Source: Kitasatospora fiedleri
GTDB taxonomy: Bacteria; Actinomycetota; Actinomycetes; Streptomycetales; Streptomycetaceae
Direction: 5' to 3'
NCBI RefSeq assembly: GCF_948472415.1
Contig: NZ_OX419519.1
Coordinates: 3,844,001-3,908,000 of the forward strand
DNA length: 64,000 nucleotides
Shown here: one piece after another, positions 27,768-35,220 of the stretch
How the letters are laid out: each line of letters opens with the position of its first letter
How positions within the stretch are numbered: the first letter of the stretch is position 1
Translations under genes and position numbers: made by a program
Notes under the pieces: model-generated
Seen by the model: the letters and a program-made list of their open reading frames with translations, nothing else
Told to the model about the DNA's origin: nothing
Database searches by the model: none

Positions 27768-28090
27768 CGCCCGTCCGCGCCGTCGGCCGCCGGGGTCGCC
27801 GGGGCAGCCGGGGTCGCCGGGGTCGCCGGGGCGTCGGCGTCGTCAGCGGCAGCCGCCCAGCGCTCGGCCAGCGCCACCGCCTTCGCGTTCGCCTCGGCCA
27901 CCGCCGCCGCGCCGCCACCGGCCTCGGCCGCCGCGTAGCCGACCAGGAACGCGGTGAGCGGCGCCGCCGGCCGCTCGACCCCGTGCGCGACCACCCGGGT
28001 CATGTCCAACAGCCCGCGCACGTCCACCGCCAGGTCCACGCCCAGCTCGGCAGCGGCCGCGGCCATCCACTCGTCCAATGTGCGCTCCAT
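27764..28090 (-). CDS. Small DUF6457-like protein in the molybdenum-cofactor cluster
   Basis: A 108-residue helical protein starting MERTLDEWMAAAAAELGVDL. The conserved core (about residues 1-80) includes LLDMTRVVAHGVERPAAPLTAFLVGYAA. The last 30 residues are an Ala/Thr/Pro/Asp tail. The core matches the actinobacterial DUF6457 pattern, which often lies beside moeA and is sometimes fused to MobA-type proteins. It may help cofactor guanylylation or delivery, but that is inference from context only. Start is ATG 28090; ATG 28099 is equally possible, since neither has a strong ribosome binding site. The stop overlaps the moeA start. Confidence 0.7.
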   Translation of the reverse strand: MERTLDEWMAAAAAELGVDLAVDVRGLLDMTRVVAHGVERPAAPLTAFLVGYAAAEAGGGAAAVAEANAKAVALAERWAAAADDADAPATPATPAAPATPAADGADGR

Positions 28091-28446
28091 GACGCCCATG
28101 CTGCCCGATCCGGGCACTCGCCGACCGCTTCCCCGGTGAGCGCCGCACGTCGTTTCGCTCACCCCCCGCCCCCACCCGCCGTGAGCACTCCGCCGGAGCC
28201 GGCCCCGCACCCCGTACGGTCACAGCCCGCAGGCGGCTCCGGCCGACCACCCTTCCCGCACCCGCCACCGGACCCGAACCCGAACCCGCCGAAGCCCGCC
28301 GGCGGACCCGGCTCCGCGCTTCTCCCGCCGCCCGACCCCGCATCCCGGACGGCCCCGGGCCGCAGGCGGCTCCGGCCGGGTGCCGCAGGGTCGAGGAGGC
28401 CGCCGCCGGTCCCGCCCGTCGTGCGCGGGCCCCGTCCCCCGCCTTC
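28091..28446. other. Gap with a 19-bp direct repeat, no gene seen
   Basis: About 350 very GC-rich, C-skewed bases between mobA and the DUF6457 gene, all on the minus-strand cluster. No frame shows good codon bias. It contains the 19-bp direct repeat described separately. Confidence 0.5.
28227..28388. repeat. Two 19-bp direct repeats 143 bases apart
   Basis: CCGCAGGCGGCTCCGGCCG occurs identically at 28227-28245 and 28370-28388, inside the non-coding gap. No surrounding gene or insertion structure explains it. Confidence 0.6.
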
Positions 28447-29046
28447 TCAGGACTCCCCGGTCTCCCGCCCCGCCCGGTCGCGGGCCGCGGCCAGCTCCGG
28501 CCAGGTGTCGCAGTCGAAGGAGGCGTGCGCCGGGTCGGGCAGGCGGGTCAGGCGGAGCGGGGCGAGCAGGTGGCGGAGCGGGCGGCCGGACGGGTCGCCG
28601 AGGGCGGTGAGCGCCGCGCTCAGGGCGCTGGTGCGGTAGGCGGCGGCCAGCGGCTGGTCGCGGCCGTCGGCGTCGACCAGCAGGGCGCCGTCCGGGCCGC
28701 CGTCCCCGTCGAGCGCGGCCAGCAGCCGCCCCACCGTCGGCCGGTCCAGGAACGGCAGGTCGGCGGCGAGCAGCAGGACCCGGGGCGCGGTCACCGCGGG
28801 CAGCGCGGCGGCCACCGCCGCCAGCGGGCCGCCGCCCGGCGGGTCCTCGCGCAGCCAGCGCACCCCGGCCCGCTCGGTGGGCCGCTCGGGGCCGACCACC
28901 AGGACCCCGCGGGCGTCCGCGCAGGCCGCCAGCACCCGGTCCAGCAGCGGGCGCCCGCCGACCGTCAGGGCGGGTTTGTCGATCCCGCCGAGCCGTCGCC
29001 CCGCCCCGCCGGCCGCCACCACCGCGTCGTACCCGTTCCGCGTCAC
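28447..29046 (-). CDS. mobA: MobA-like molybdenum cofactor guanylyltransferase
   Basis: A 199-residue nucleotidyltransferase that adds GMP to molybdopterin. The N terminus YDAVVAAGGAGRRLGGIDKPAL is the MobA GTP-binding loop (consensus LAGGxxxRMGxxK), and LLLAADLPFLDRP holds the metal-binding Asp. REDPPGGGPLAAVAAAL matches the family's substrate loop. It is probably the first gene of a minus-strand run mobA, DUF6457, moeA, although a 350-base gap separates it from the second gene. The start is GTG 29046. The C-terminal residues after 185 are variable. The related MobA/IspD-type transferases (for example CofC-like) are a less likely alternative given the moeA neighbour. Confidence 0.85.
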   Translation of the reverse strand: MTRNGYDAVVAAGGAGRRLGGIDKPALTVGGRPLLDRVLAACADARGVLVVGPERPTERAGVRWLREDPPGGGPLAAVAAALPAVTAPRVLLLAADLPFLDRPTVGRLLAALDGDGGPDGALLVDADGRDQPLAAAYRTSALSAALTALGDPSGRPLRHLLAPLRLTRLPDPAHASFDCDTWPELAAARDRAGRETGES

Positions 29047-29112
29047 CCCCGCAGTATCACTCCCCGGCCGCCGCTCCCCCGGGGCCGCTCCCCCGGCGCC
29101 GCCCCCGCGGGA

Positions 29113-30036
29113 TCACTGGTCGTCGCCGTCGACGATCTCCGCGTCCACGATCCCGTTGTCCTCGTGCGGGACCTCCCGCCGCGCGACGTTCGCGGCCGCG
29201 CCGTGCTCCAGGATGGCCGGCAGGGTCAGGCCGCCGTAGCGCTCGTTCACCGCGGCGGCCAGCGCCTCCGCGTCCTCGGGGTGGTCGTGCAGCGCCTCGT
29301 CGAAGTCGCGCAGGTAGCCGGCGGTGAAGGCGAGCACCCGGTGCGCGGCGTCGTCCATGCCGGGGGCGCGGTGCCCGGCGATCACCCGGTCCACGCCGAG
29401 GTCGGCGATCCGGACCAGGTTCTGCGACCACTGGTCGCGGGCGTCCGGGTCGGTGTCGGCCGTCCAGACGTGGGTGCCGTTGTAGACGAAGTCGCCCGCG
29501 ACCACGGTGCGGATGCTCGGCAGGTGGGTGATGGTGGAGCCCGCGCTGTCGCCCTGGCCCAGCTGCAGGACCCGGATCAGCTGGCCGTCGATCATCAGCG
29601 GGCGCGGCAGCAGCGGCGCGGGCAGCAGCGGCTGGTCCGGGACGTCGTCGCCGTACACCGGCTTCCACTGCGCGACCTTCGCCGCCGCGGTCCGCCCGAT
29701 GCCCTCCACCACCGAGGGCGCGGCCAGCAGCTGCGCGGCCGGGAACAGCCGCAGCACCTCCTCCGCGCCGAAGTAGTGGTCGGGGTGCTGGTGGCTGACC
29801 ACGATCGCCAGCAGCTCGCGCCCCTTGCCGGCGATCCACTCGGCCAGCTCGCGCCCGGCGCTGCGGGTCAGCTGGGCGTCGACCAGGATCGCCGTGCGCT
29901 CGCCCATGATCAGGCTGGAGGTGGCGAAGAACGCGCTCTCCGGGCCGGTGAAGACCTCGACCTCCAACGGGCGGACGGCCGGTGCGGCGTCCATCCGGTG
30001 GCCGGGGGCGCTCTCGTCGGACGGTGACGCGGTCAC
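29113..30036 (-). CDS. Metallo-beta-lactamase-fold hydrolase
   Basis: A 307-residue MBL-fold protein. The zinc motif is VVSHQHPDHYFGAEEVL (HxHxDH), with later ligands near DSAGSTITHLPS, VVAGDFVYNG and GHRAPG. The arrangement matches the group of small-molecule hydrolases (SoxH/quinoprotein-relay-like) rather than RNase or lactamase. The end is acidic (GIVDAEIVDGDDQ). The substrate is unknown. GTG 30036 is a strong choice, with AGGGGAG about five bases upstream. It is divergent from manA across a 197-base region. Any link to the molybdenum genes downstream on the same strand (66-base gap) is speculative. Confidence 0.87.
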   Translation of the reverse strand: MTASPSDESAPGHRMDAAPAVRPLEVEVFTGPESAFFATSSLIMGERTAILVDAQLTRSAGRELAEWIAGKGRELLAIVVSHQHPDHYFGAEEVLRLFPAAQLLAAPSVVEGIGRTAAAKVAQWKPVYGDDVPDQPLLPAPLLPRPLMIDGQLIRVLQLGQGDSAGSTITHLPSIRTVVAGDFVYNGTHVWTADTDPDARDQWSQNLVRIADLGVDRVIAGHRAPGMDDAAHRVLAFTAGYLRDFDEALHDHPEDAEALAAAVNERYGGLTLPAILEHGAAANVARREVPHEDNGIVDAEIVDGDDQ

Positions 30037-30233
30037 GGCTGCTCCCCTGGTCGGTGCGGCGGCGGGCGCGGGCCGGCCCGTCCCGTCCAGCCTGGCCGGA
30101 AGGCCCCCGCGCCGCCGGGTGGGCGCGCCCAGGAGGGTGATCACCGCAACCCCCGGCCCGCCGCGGGCGTCGACTATTGTCGTTGGTCCCCGGCCACCGG
30201 GCACCTCGCGCACACACCATTCCGGGAGCACTG

Positions 30234-31427
30234 ATGGACCGGCTCGACAACACCGTCCGCGACTACGCCTGGGGTTCGACCACCGCCGTCCCCGAGCTGC
30301 TCGGACGGCCCGCCACCGGTGCGCCCCAGGCCGAGCTGTGGATGGGCGCCCACCCCGGCGCGCCGTCCCTGGTCGACCGCGGCGACGGCCCCGTCCCGCT
30401 GGACCGGCTGATCGCCGCCGACCCGGTCGGCGAACTGGGCGCCGCCTCCGTCGAGCGGTTCGGGCCGACGCTGCCGTTCCTGTTCAAGGTGCTCGCCGCC
30501 GCCCTGCCGCTCTCCATCCAGGCCCACCCGACCAGGGCGCAGGCCCGGGCCGGGTACGCCGAGGAGGAGGCCCGCGGCATCCCGCTGGACGCCCCGGAGC
30601 GGAACTACAAGGACGACAACCACAAGCCCGAACTGATCTGCGCGCTCGACGAGTTCGAGGGCCTGTGCGGCTTCCGCACCCCCGCCGACGCAGCCGCCCT
30701 GATGGCCTCGCTCGACGTCCCCGGGCTGGCCCCGCTGATCGACCTGCTGCGCACCGAGCCCGAACCGGAGGCGCTCGCCGGGGCACTCGCCGGGGCGCTC
30801 GGCCTGACCGGCGCCGCGGGCCGGGAGACCGTGGCCGCCGTCGCCCGCGCGGTCACCGCCGCCGCCCCCGCCGACCCGACCGGCGAGCTGGCCGGGTACG
30901 CCTTCGCCGCCGCCGAGCACCCCGGCGACCCCGGGCTGGTCGCCGCCCTGCTGCTCAACCACGTCCGGCTCCAGCCCGGCGAGGCGCTCTACCTCGGTGC
31001 CGGGCTGCCGCACGCCTACCTGCGCGGCACCGGCGTCGAGATCATGGCCAATTCCGACAACGTGCTGCGCTGCGGCTTCACCCCCAAGCACGTGGACGTC
31101 CCCGAACTGCTCAGGGTGGTCGACTTCCGCGGCGGCCGCCCGGAGATCCTGCGCCCCGCGCCCGGCCCGGACGGCGAACGGCACTACCCGGTGCCGATCG
31201 ACGAGTTCCGGCTCTCCCGCTACGAACTCACCGACCGCCCCGCCACCCTGCCCGGCGACGCCCCGCAGATCCTGCTCTGCACCGCAGGAACAGCCGAACT
31301 TGCCTCGGGCGGACGGACGTTGACGCTCCACCGGGGCGAGTCCGCGTTCCTGCCGGCCGACGGCGCCGCGACGCTGCTCACCGGCCCCGGCGCGACCGTC
31401 TTCCGCAGCACCGTCACGCTCGACTAG
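30234..31427 (+). CDS. manA: Mannose-6-phosphate isomerase, class I
   Basis: A zinc-dependent aldose-ketose isomerase linking fructose-6-phosphate to mannose-6-phosphate, and so to GDP-mannose for glycans and mannosyl lipids. Of 397 residues, the type I features are MDRLDNTVRDYAWGS at the start, AELWMGAHPGAPS, and LFKVLAAALPLSIQAHPT with zinc ligands Gln and His. NYKDDNHKPELICAL adds the Glu ligand, and YLGAGLPHAYLRGTGVEIMANSDNVLR carries the last His and the catalytic Arg. The C-terminal cupin-like part ends at 31427. ATG 30234 is preceded by GGGAG at correct spacing. Confidence 0.95.
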   Translation: MDRLDNTVRDYAWGSTTAVPELLGRPATGAPQAELWMGAHPGAPSLVDRGDGPVPLDRLIAADPVGELGAASVERFGPTLPFLFKVLAAALPLSIQAHPTRAQARAGYAEEEARGIPLDAPERNYKDDNHKPELICALDEFEGLCGFRTPADAAALMASLDVPGLAPLIDLLRTEPEPEALAGALAGALGLTGAAGRETVAAVARAVTAAAPADPTGELAGYAFAAAEHPGDPGLVAALLLNHVRLQPGEALYLGAGLPHAYLRGTGVEIMANSDNVLRCGFTPKHVDVPELLRVVDFRGGRPEILRPAPGPDGERHYPVPIDEFRLSRYELTDRPATLPGDAPQILLCTAGTAELASGGRTLTLHRGESAFLPADGAATLLTGPGATVFRSTVTLD

Positions 31428-31500
31428 CGCGGCCCGGGCCGGGATCGGGCCCGGGACCGGCCCAGCCCCGGACCGGAACCGGACCGGGAGCAGCACCGGC

Positions 31501-32052
31501 TCAGACCGGGAAACGCCCCTGGTACGCCAGCCGCGCCCCGGCGTCCGCGCCGATCGCGGTGAGCAGCTCGTCCAGGGCCAGGAACCACGTCCAGCGCTCC
31601 CCGCCGCCCGCCCGCGCCAGGGCGTCGACCAGCAGGTCCTCCAGCTCCGGGACCCGCTTGTCCTTCCACACCTTGTCGGCCACGCAGACCAGCAGGTCCT
31701 CGGCCGTGGAGGACGGGCCCCAGTCGGCGTGCCCGGCCGCGAACCGGGCCAGCTCCGGGGCCACCCCCGCCGCCAGCAGCAGCTCCCGCCCGGCCGGCTC
31801 GTGCGCCGAACCCGGGCCGGACAGCTCCGAGCGGTGCACCGCCTTCCCGATGTCGTGGGTGGCCGCCCCGAACAGCACCGCCTCCCGGTCCACCGCCAGC
31901 TCCGGGCAGCGCTCCGCCGCCCAGTCCGCCAGCCGCGCCGCCACGTCGTGCACCAGCCGCAGGTGCGCCACCAGCCGCGGCGGCGCCCCCGCCCCGGCCA
32001 GCAGCTCGGCCGCCCGGTCCGGCAGCGGCAGCAGTTCCAGGTCATCGTCCAT
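31501..32052 (-). CDS. HD-domain phosphohydrolase-like protein
   Basis: A 183-residue, all-helical HD-superfamily protein. The first His is in LRLVHDVAARL, the HD pair in VLFGAATHDIGKAVH, a third His in FAAGHADWG, and the last Asp in LLVCVADKVWKDKR. These are the metal ligands of HD phosphohydrolases, so it probably cleaves a phosphate ester or nucleotide. It lacks a partner synthetase domain, so it is not a RelA/SpoT enzyme. The start is ATG 32052, with only a weak AGGG upstream. It is convergent with manA and divergent from the acetyltransferase gene at 32155, with about 100 bases between. Confidence 0.82.
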   Translation of the reverse strand: MDDDLELLPLPDRAAELLAGAGAPPRLVAHLRLVHDVAARLADWAAERCPELAVDREAVLFGAATHDIGKAVHRSELSGPGSAHEPAGRELLLAAGVAPELARFAAGHADWGPSSTAEDLLVCVADKVWKDKRVPELEDLLVDALARAGGGERWTWFLALDELLTAIGADAGARLAYQGRFPV

Positions 32053-32154
32053 GGCGGGCGACCCTACCCGACCCCGTTTAATCCCTTGACCGTGGACGGG
32101 CGAGCGGGCTGCACTGGCCCGGACAGGCGACGGCGACCGCGGAAGGCGGCGGCA

Positions 32155-33369
32155 TTGATCGACATCCGGCCCACCACCGAGCAGGACCTCGATCTCTTCG
32201 TCGAGACCATGCACGCCGCGTTCGGGATGTTCGTCGACCCGCCCGACGGGGACGGCGGCGGCGTCTGGTGGTCGGCGTTCGAACCGGAGCGCGGCCTGCT
32301 CGCCCACGACGCGGACGGCCGGCCGATCGGCACCGCCGGGGCGTACACCTTCGAACTCACCCTCCCCGGCGGGCGGATCGTCCCGATCTCCGGGGTGACG
32401 GCCGTCGGCGTGCTGCCCTCGCACCGGCGGCGGGGCGTGCTCACCGCGATGATGCGCCGCCAACTCGCCGAACTGCGCGGACGCGGCGAGGTGCTGGCCG
32501 TGCTGCTCGCCTCCGAGTCGCTGATCTACCGCCGCTTCGGCTACGGGCCCGCCACCTACACCCAGCGCTACACCGTCCCCCGGCAGCGCGCCGCACTCGC
32601 CCCCGCCCGGGCCGGGGCCGCCGGGGCCGGGGCGGTCGAACTGCTGCACCGCGACAGGGCGGTGCCGCTGCTGGAGCAGGTCTACGACGACTACCGGCGG
32701 CTGCGCCCCGGCTCGGTCTCCCGCCCGCACCGCTGGTGGGAGCGCGGCGCGGGCCAGCCCCCGGTCGCCCGCAAGCCCCGCTACGTCGCCCTGCACCGGG
32801 ACGCCGCCGGCCGGCCCGACGGGTACGCCAGCTACCGCGTCGAGGAGGGCCGCTCCCTGGTGGCCGACGAGACCGTCGCCGCCACCGACGCCGCGTACGC
32901 CGCGCTGGCCCGCTACCTGCTCGGCCACGACCTGGTCGAGCAGGTGGTGTTCCAGCACGTCCCGCCCGACCACCCGCTGCCCTGGCTGCTCGCCGACTAC
33001 GGCGCCGGCCAGCCCGGCAAGCACACCGACTGGCTCTGGGCCCGGGTGCTGGACGTGCCAGGCGCGCTCACCGCCCGCGGCTGGAGCACCGACGGCACGC
33101 TCGTCCTCGACGTCGACGACCCGTTCCTCGGCGAGCACCACCGCCACCTGCTGACCGTCCGCGACGGCGAGGCCACCTGCGTCCCCACCGACCGCGCCCC
33201 CGACCTCTCGCTCGACATCAGCGACCTCGGCTCGATCCTGCTCGGCGGCACCGCCCCCAGCACCCTCGCCCGGGCCGGCCACCTCCGCCCCCACCACCCC
33301 GAAGCCGCCGCCCGCGCCGACGCCCTGTTCCGCGCCGACCGCGCACCGCACTGCCTGCACTGGTTCTGA
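32155..33369 (+). CDS. Eis-like GNAT N-acetyltransferase
   Basis: A 404-residue protein of the Eis family: two fused GNAT domains plus a C-terminal SCP2-like domain. The acetyl-CoA site is VTAVGVLPSHRRRGVLTAMM, with the conserved Tyr in ESLIYRRFGYGPATY. The chain ends HCLHWF; in mycobacterial Eis the C-terminal Phe carboxylate acts as the base, and this terminus fits that. Eis enzymes acetylate amines, including aminoglycosides, at several positions; the natural substrate here is unknown. The start is TTG 32155 (MIDIRPTTEQDLD), with GGAAGG eight bases upstream. A strong terminator follows. Confidence 0.88.
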   Translation: MIDIRPTTEQDLDLFVETMHAAFGMFVDPPDGDGGGVWWSAFEPERGLLAHDADGRPIGTAGAYTFELTLPGGRIVPISGVTAVGVLPSHRRRGVLTAMMRRQLAELRGRGEVLAVLLASESLIYRRFGYGPATYTQRYTVPRQRAALAPARAGAAGAGAVELLHRDRAVPLLEQVYDDYRRLRPGSVSRPHRWWERGAGQPPVARKPRYVALHRDAAGRPDGYASYRVEEGRSLVADETVAATDAAYAALARYLLGHDLVEQVVFQHVPPDHPLPWLLADYGAGQPGKHTDWLWARVLDVPGALTARGWSTDGTLVLDVDDPFLGEHHRHLLTVRDGEATCVPTDRAPDLSLDISDLGSILLGGTAPSTLARAGHLRPHHPEAAARADALFRADRAPHCLHWF

Positions 33370-33377
33370 GACGCGGC

Positions 33378-33410
33378 GGAGCCCCCGCGGACGAGGTCCG
33401 CGGGGGCTCC
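33378..33410. terminator. Bidirectional terminator
   Basis: Perfect 15-base arms (33378-33392 and 33396-33410) with a 3-base GAG spacer, between the convergent acetyltransferase and secreted-repeat genes. Confidence 0.75.
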
Positions 33411-33424
33411 TGGCCGATCGGGGA

Positions 33425-35080
33425 TCAGTTCTTGCTGTAGAAGCCGAACATGTCGACGATCAGGTCGGTCTGCGAGTAGGCGACGTTCCAGAAGTCGACC
33501 AGCCCGGTGCTGCCGACGCTCGCCTGCACCAGGTTCGGGACGGTCTGCCCGGCCTTCCAGTTCAGGGACGAGGAGTTCGGCACCGACGGCCAGTTGAAGT
33601 AGCCGCCCTCGTAGGCCGCGATGGTGTTCGGGTCCTGCGCGACCGACAGGTGGCCGTCGCCGTGGGTGTTGGTGACGGTCGCGTTCAGCGCCCAGCCGGT
33701 GATGTTCGGGTCCCAGGAGCCGAGGTCGAGCAGCGCGTAGTCGTAGCCGTAGCTCGCGTTGTACGGGTAGAGCGGAGTCGACTGACGGGTGTCCAGCAGG
33801 CGGTCGGGGTCCACCGGGACGTACGCGCTCTGGCTGTTCGCCGTGTAGTAGCCGACCACGTCCACGATCACGTCCGACGCCTTCCAGGCACCGTTCTGGA
33901 CCTGGATCCTGCCGTCCGGGCCGACCGGCACGATCACCGAGTTGGCCACGGTCTGGCCGGCGGTGAAGTTGACGTTCGAGGCGGTGGGGAGGGACTGCCC
34001 GCTCGGGTACACCGTCAGGTGGCCGTCGCTGCCCGGGTTGGTGACGGTGACGTTCAGCGCCACGGCGGTGAACTTGTTGTCCGGCACCTGCGCGTTGGTC
34101 GGGATGGTCACCGGCACGGTGCCGTACGCGGCCACCTTGCCGCTGTTGCGGGTGTCCAGCAGGCGCTTCGGGTCGACCGGGGTGTAGCCGGAGGCCTGGC
34201 TCTGGGTGAAGTACCCGGTCACGTCGGCGATCAGGTCGACGCTGCCCCAGCCGCCGTTGTACAGGTCGACGTAGCCGTTGGCCCCGACCGGCGCGATCAC
34301 CAGGTTCGGAACGGTCTGGCCCGGCAGGTAGTTGAGGTTCGACGTGGTCGGCCGGGCGTCGCCGTCCCCGTAGACCGTGACGTGGCCCTCGGTCCCGGGG
34401 TTGGTGACGGTGACGTTCAGCACCACCGCGGTGACCCCGGCCGGGATGGAGCCGTTGCCCGCGATCTTGATCTTCGCGGTGCCGTACGCCGGGACCTTGG
34501 CGCGCGGAGCGCCGGTGCCGTCCCGGGTGTCCAGCAGACGCGTCGGGCCGTACGCGGTGTACGAGTTGCCCGCGGTCGCGAGGCTGAGGTTGCCGCTGGC
34601 GGTGTTGCCGGAGCCGTCGGTCAGCGTGACGCTGATGGCGTAGGCGCCCAGCTTGTCGTAGACGTGCGTCTGGGTGACCGTGGTGGCCGAGTAGACCGCC
34701 ACCGAGCTGCTCTTGCCGTCGCCCCAGTTGATGGTGGCGGTGAGCGGCCAGCTGTCGCTGGTGGCGGAGATGTCCAGGTCGATGCCGTGGGCGGACGACT
34801 GCACGGCGTGCAGCGCGGCGCCCAGCGAGTTGTTCGCGGCGGTCAGCGGACCGGCCTGCGACTGCGCGCCACGCGCCTGCGGCGCGGCGGACTTGCTGCC
34901 CGAGACCGACCCGTCGAAGGTCTGGAAGTCGGGCTTGGGCGCCTGAGGCGCGGCGTGCACGCCGGCGGCCTTGGCGGAACGAGCGGGAGAGTCCGAGTCG
35001 GCAGCAACGGCCTGGCCCGGAACGAACGCGAGACCGGCGGCAACAGCAGCGGCACCCGCGAGAAAACGGCGATAAGACAC
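33425..35080 (-). CDS. Secreted protein with PKD-like domain and three LLDTR repeats
   Basis: A 551-residue exported protein. The signal peptide is residues 1-27 (VSYRRFLAGAAAVAAGLAF, cleavage near AVAA). A PKD/Ig-like domain (about 110-180) includes INWGDGKSSSVAVYSA and THVYDKLGAYAISVTLTD. Then come three tandem repeats of about 110 residues. Each begins with RLLDTR, contains ALNVTVTN (or VLNVTVTN) and VTVYGDGD/LTVYPSGQ-like strands and a GQTVPNLV or GQTVANSV strand, and ends DVTGYFT, DVVGYYT or DMFGFYS. The repeats are beta-rich and look like a surface or carbohydrate-binding scaffold; no catalytic motif is seen. GTG 35080 has GGGG five bases upstream. A palindrome TGTTCGAACA lies at 35148-35157 in its leader. 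Confidence 0.78.
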   Translation of the reverse strand: MSYRRFLAGAAAVAAGLAFVPGQAVAADSDSPARSAKAAGVHAAPQAPKPDFQTFDGSVSGSKSAAPQARGAQSQAGPLTAANNSLGAALHAVQSSAHGIDLDISATSDSWPLTATINWGDGKSSSVAVYSATTVTQTHVYDKLGAYAISVTLTDGSGNTASGNLSLATAGNSYTAYGPTRLLDTRDGTGAPRAKVPAYGTAKIKIAGNGSIPAGVTAVVLNVTVTNPGTEGHVTVYGDGDARPTTSNLNYLPGQTVPNLVIAPVGANGYVDLYNGGWGSVDLIADVTGYFTQSQASGYTPVDPKRLLDTRNSGKVAAYGTVPVTIPTNAQVPDNKFTAVALNVTVTNPGSDGHLTVYPSGQSLPTASNVNFTAGQTVANSVIVPVGPDGRIQVQNGAWKASDVIVDVVGYYTANSQSAYVPVDPDRLLDTRQSTPLYPYNASYGYDYALLDLGSWDPNITGWALNATVTNTHGDGHLSVAQDPNTIAAYEGGYFNWPSVPNSSSLNWKAGQTVPNLVQASVGSTGLVDFWNVAYSQTDLIVDMFGFYSKN

Positions 35081-35220
35081 CGACACCCCGAAGAAGAAGA
35101 AAAGTGAAGATCCGATGAGAGGCTCGCTCAGCGTACAGATCCCACCCTGTTCGAACAATCTCCTTTTTCCCGTTCCCGCACGGGCTTTGGCGGTATGCGG
35201 ACAAAAAATTCGACGGCCTG

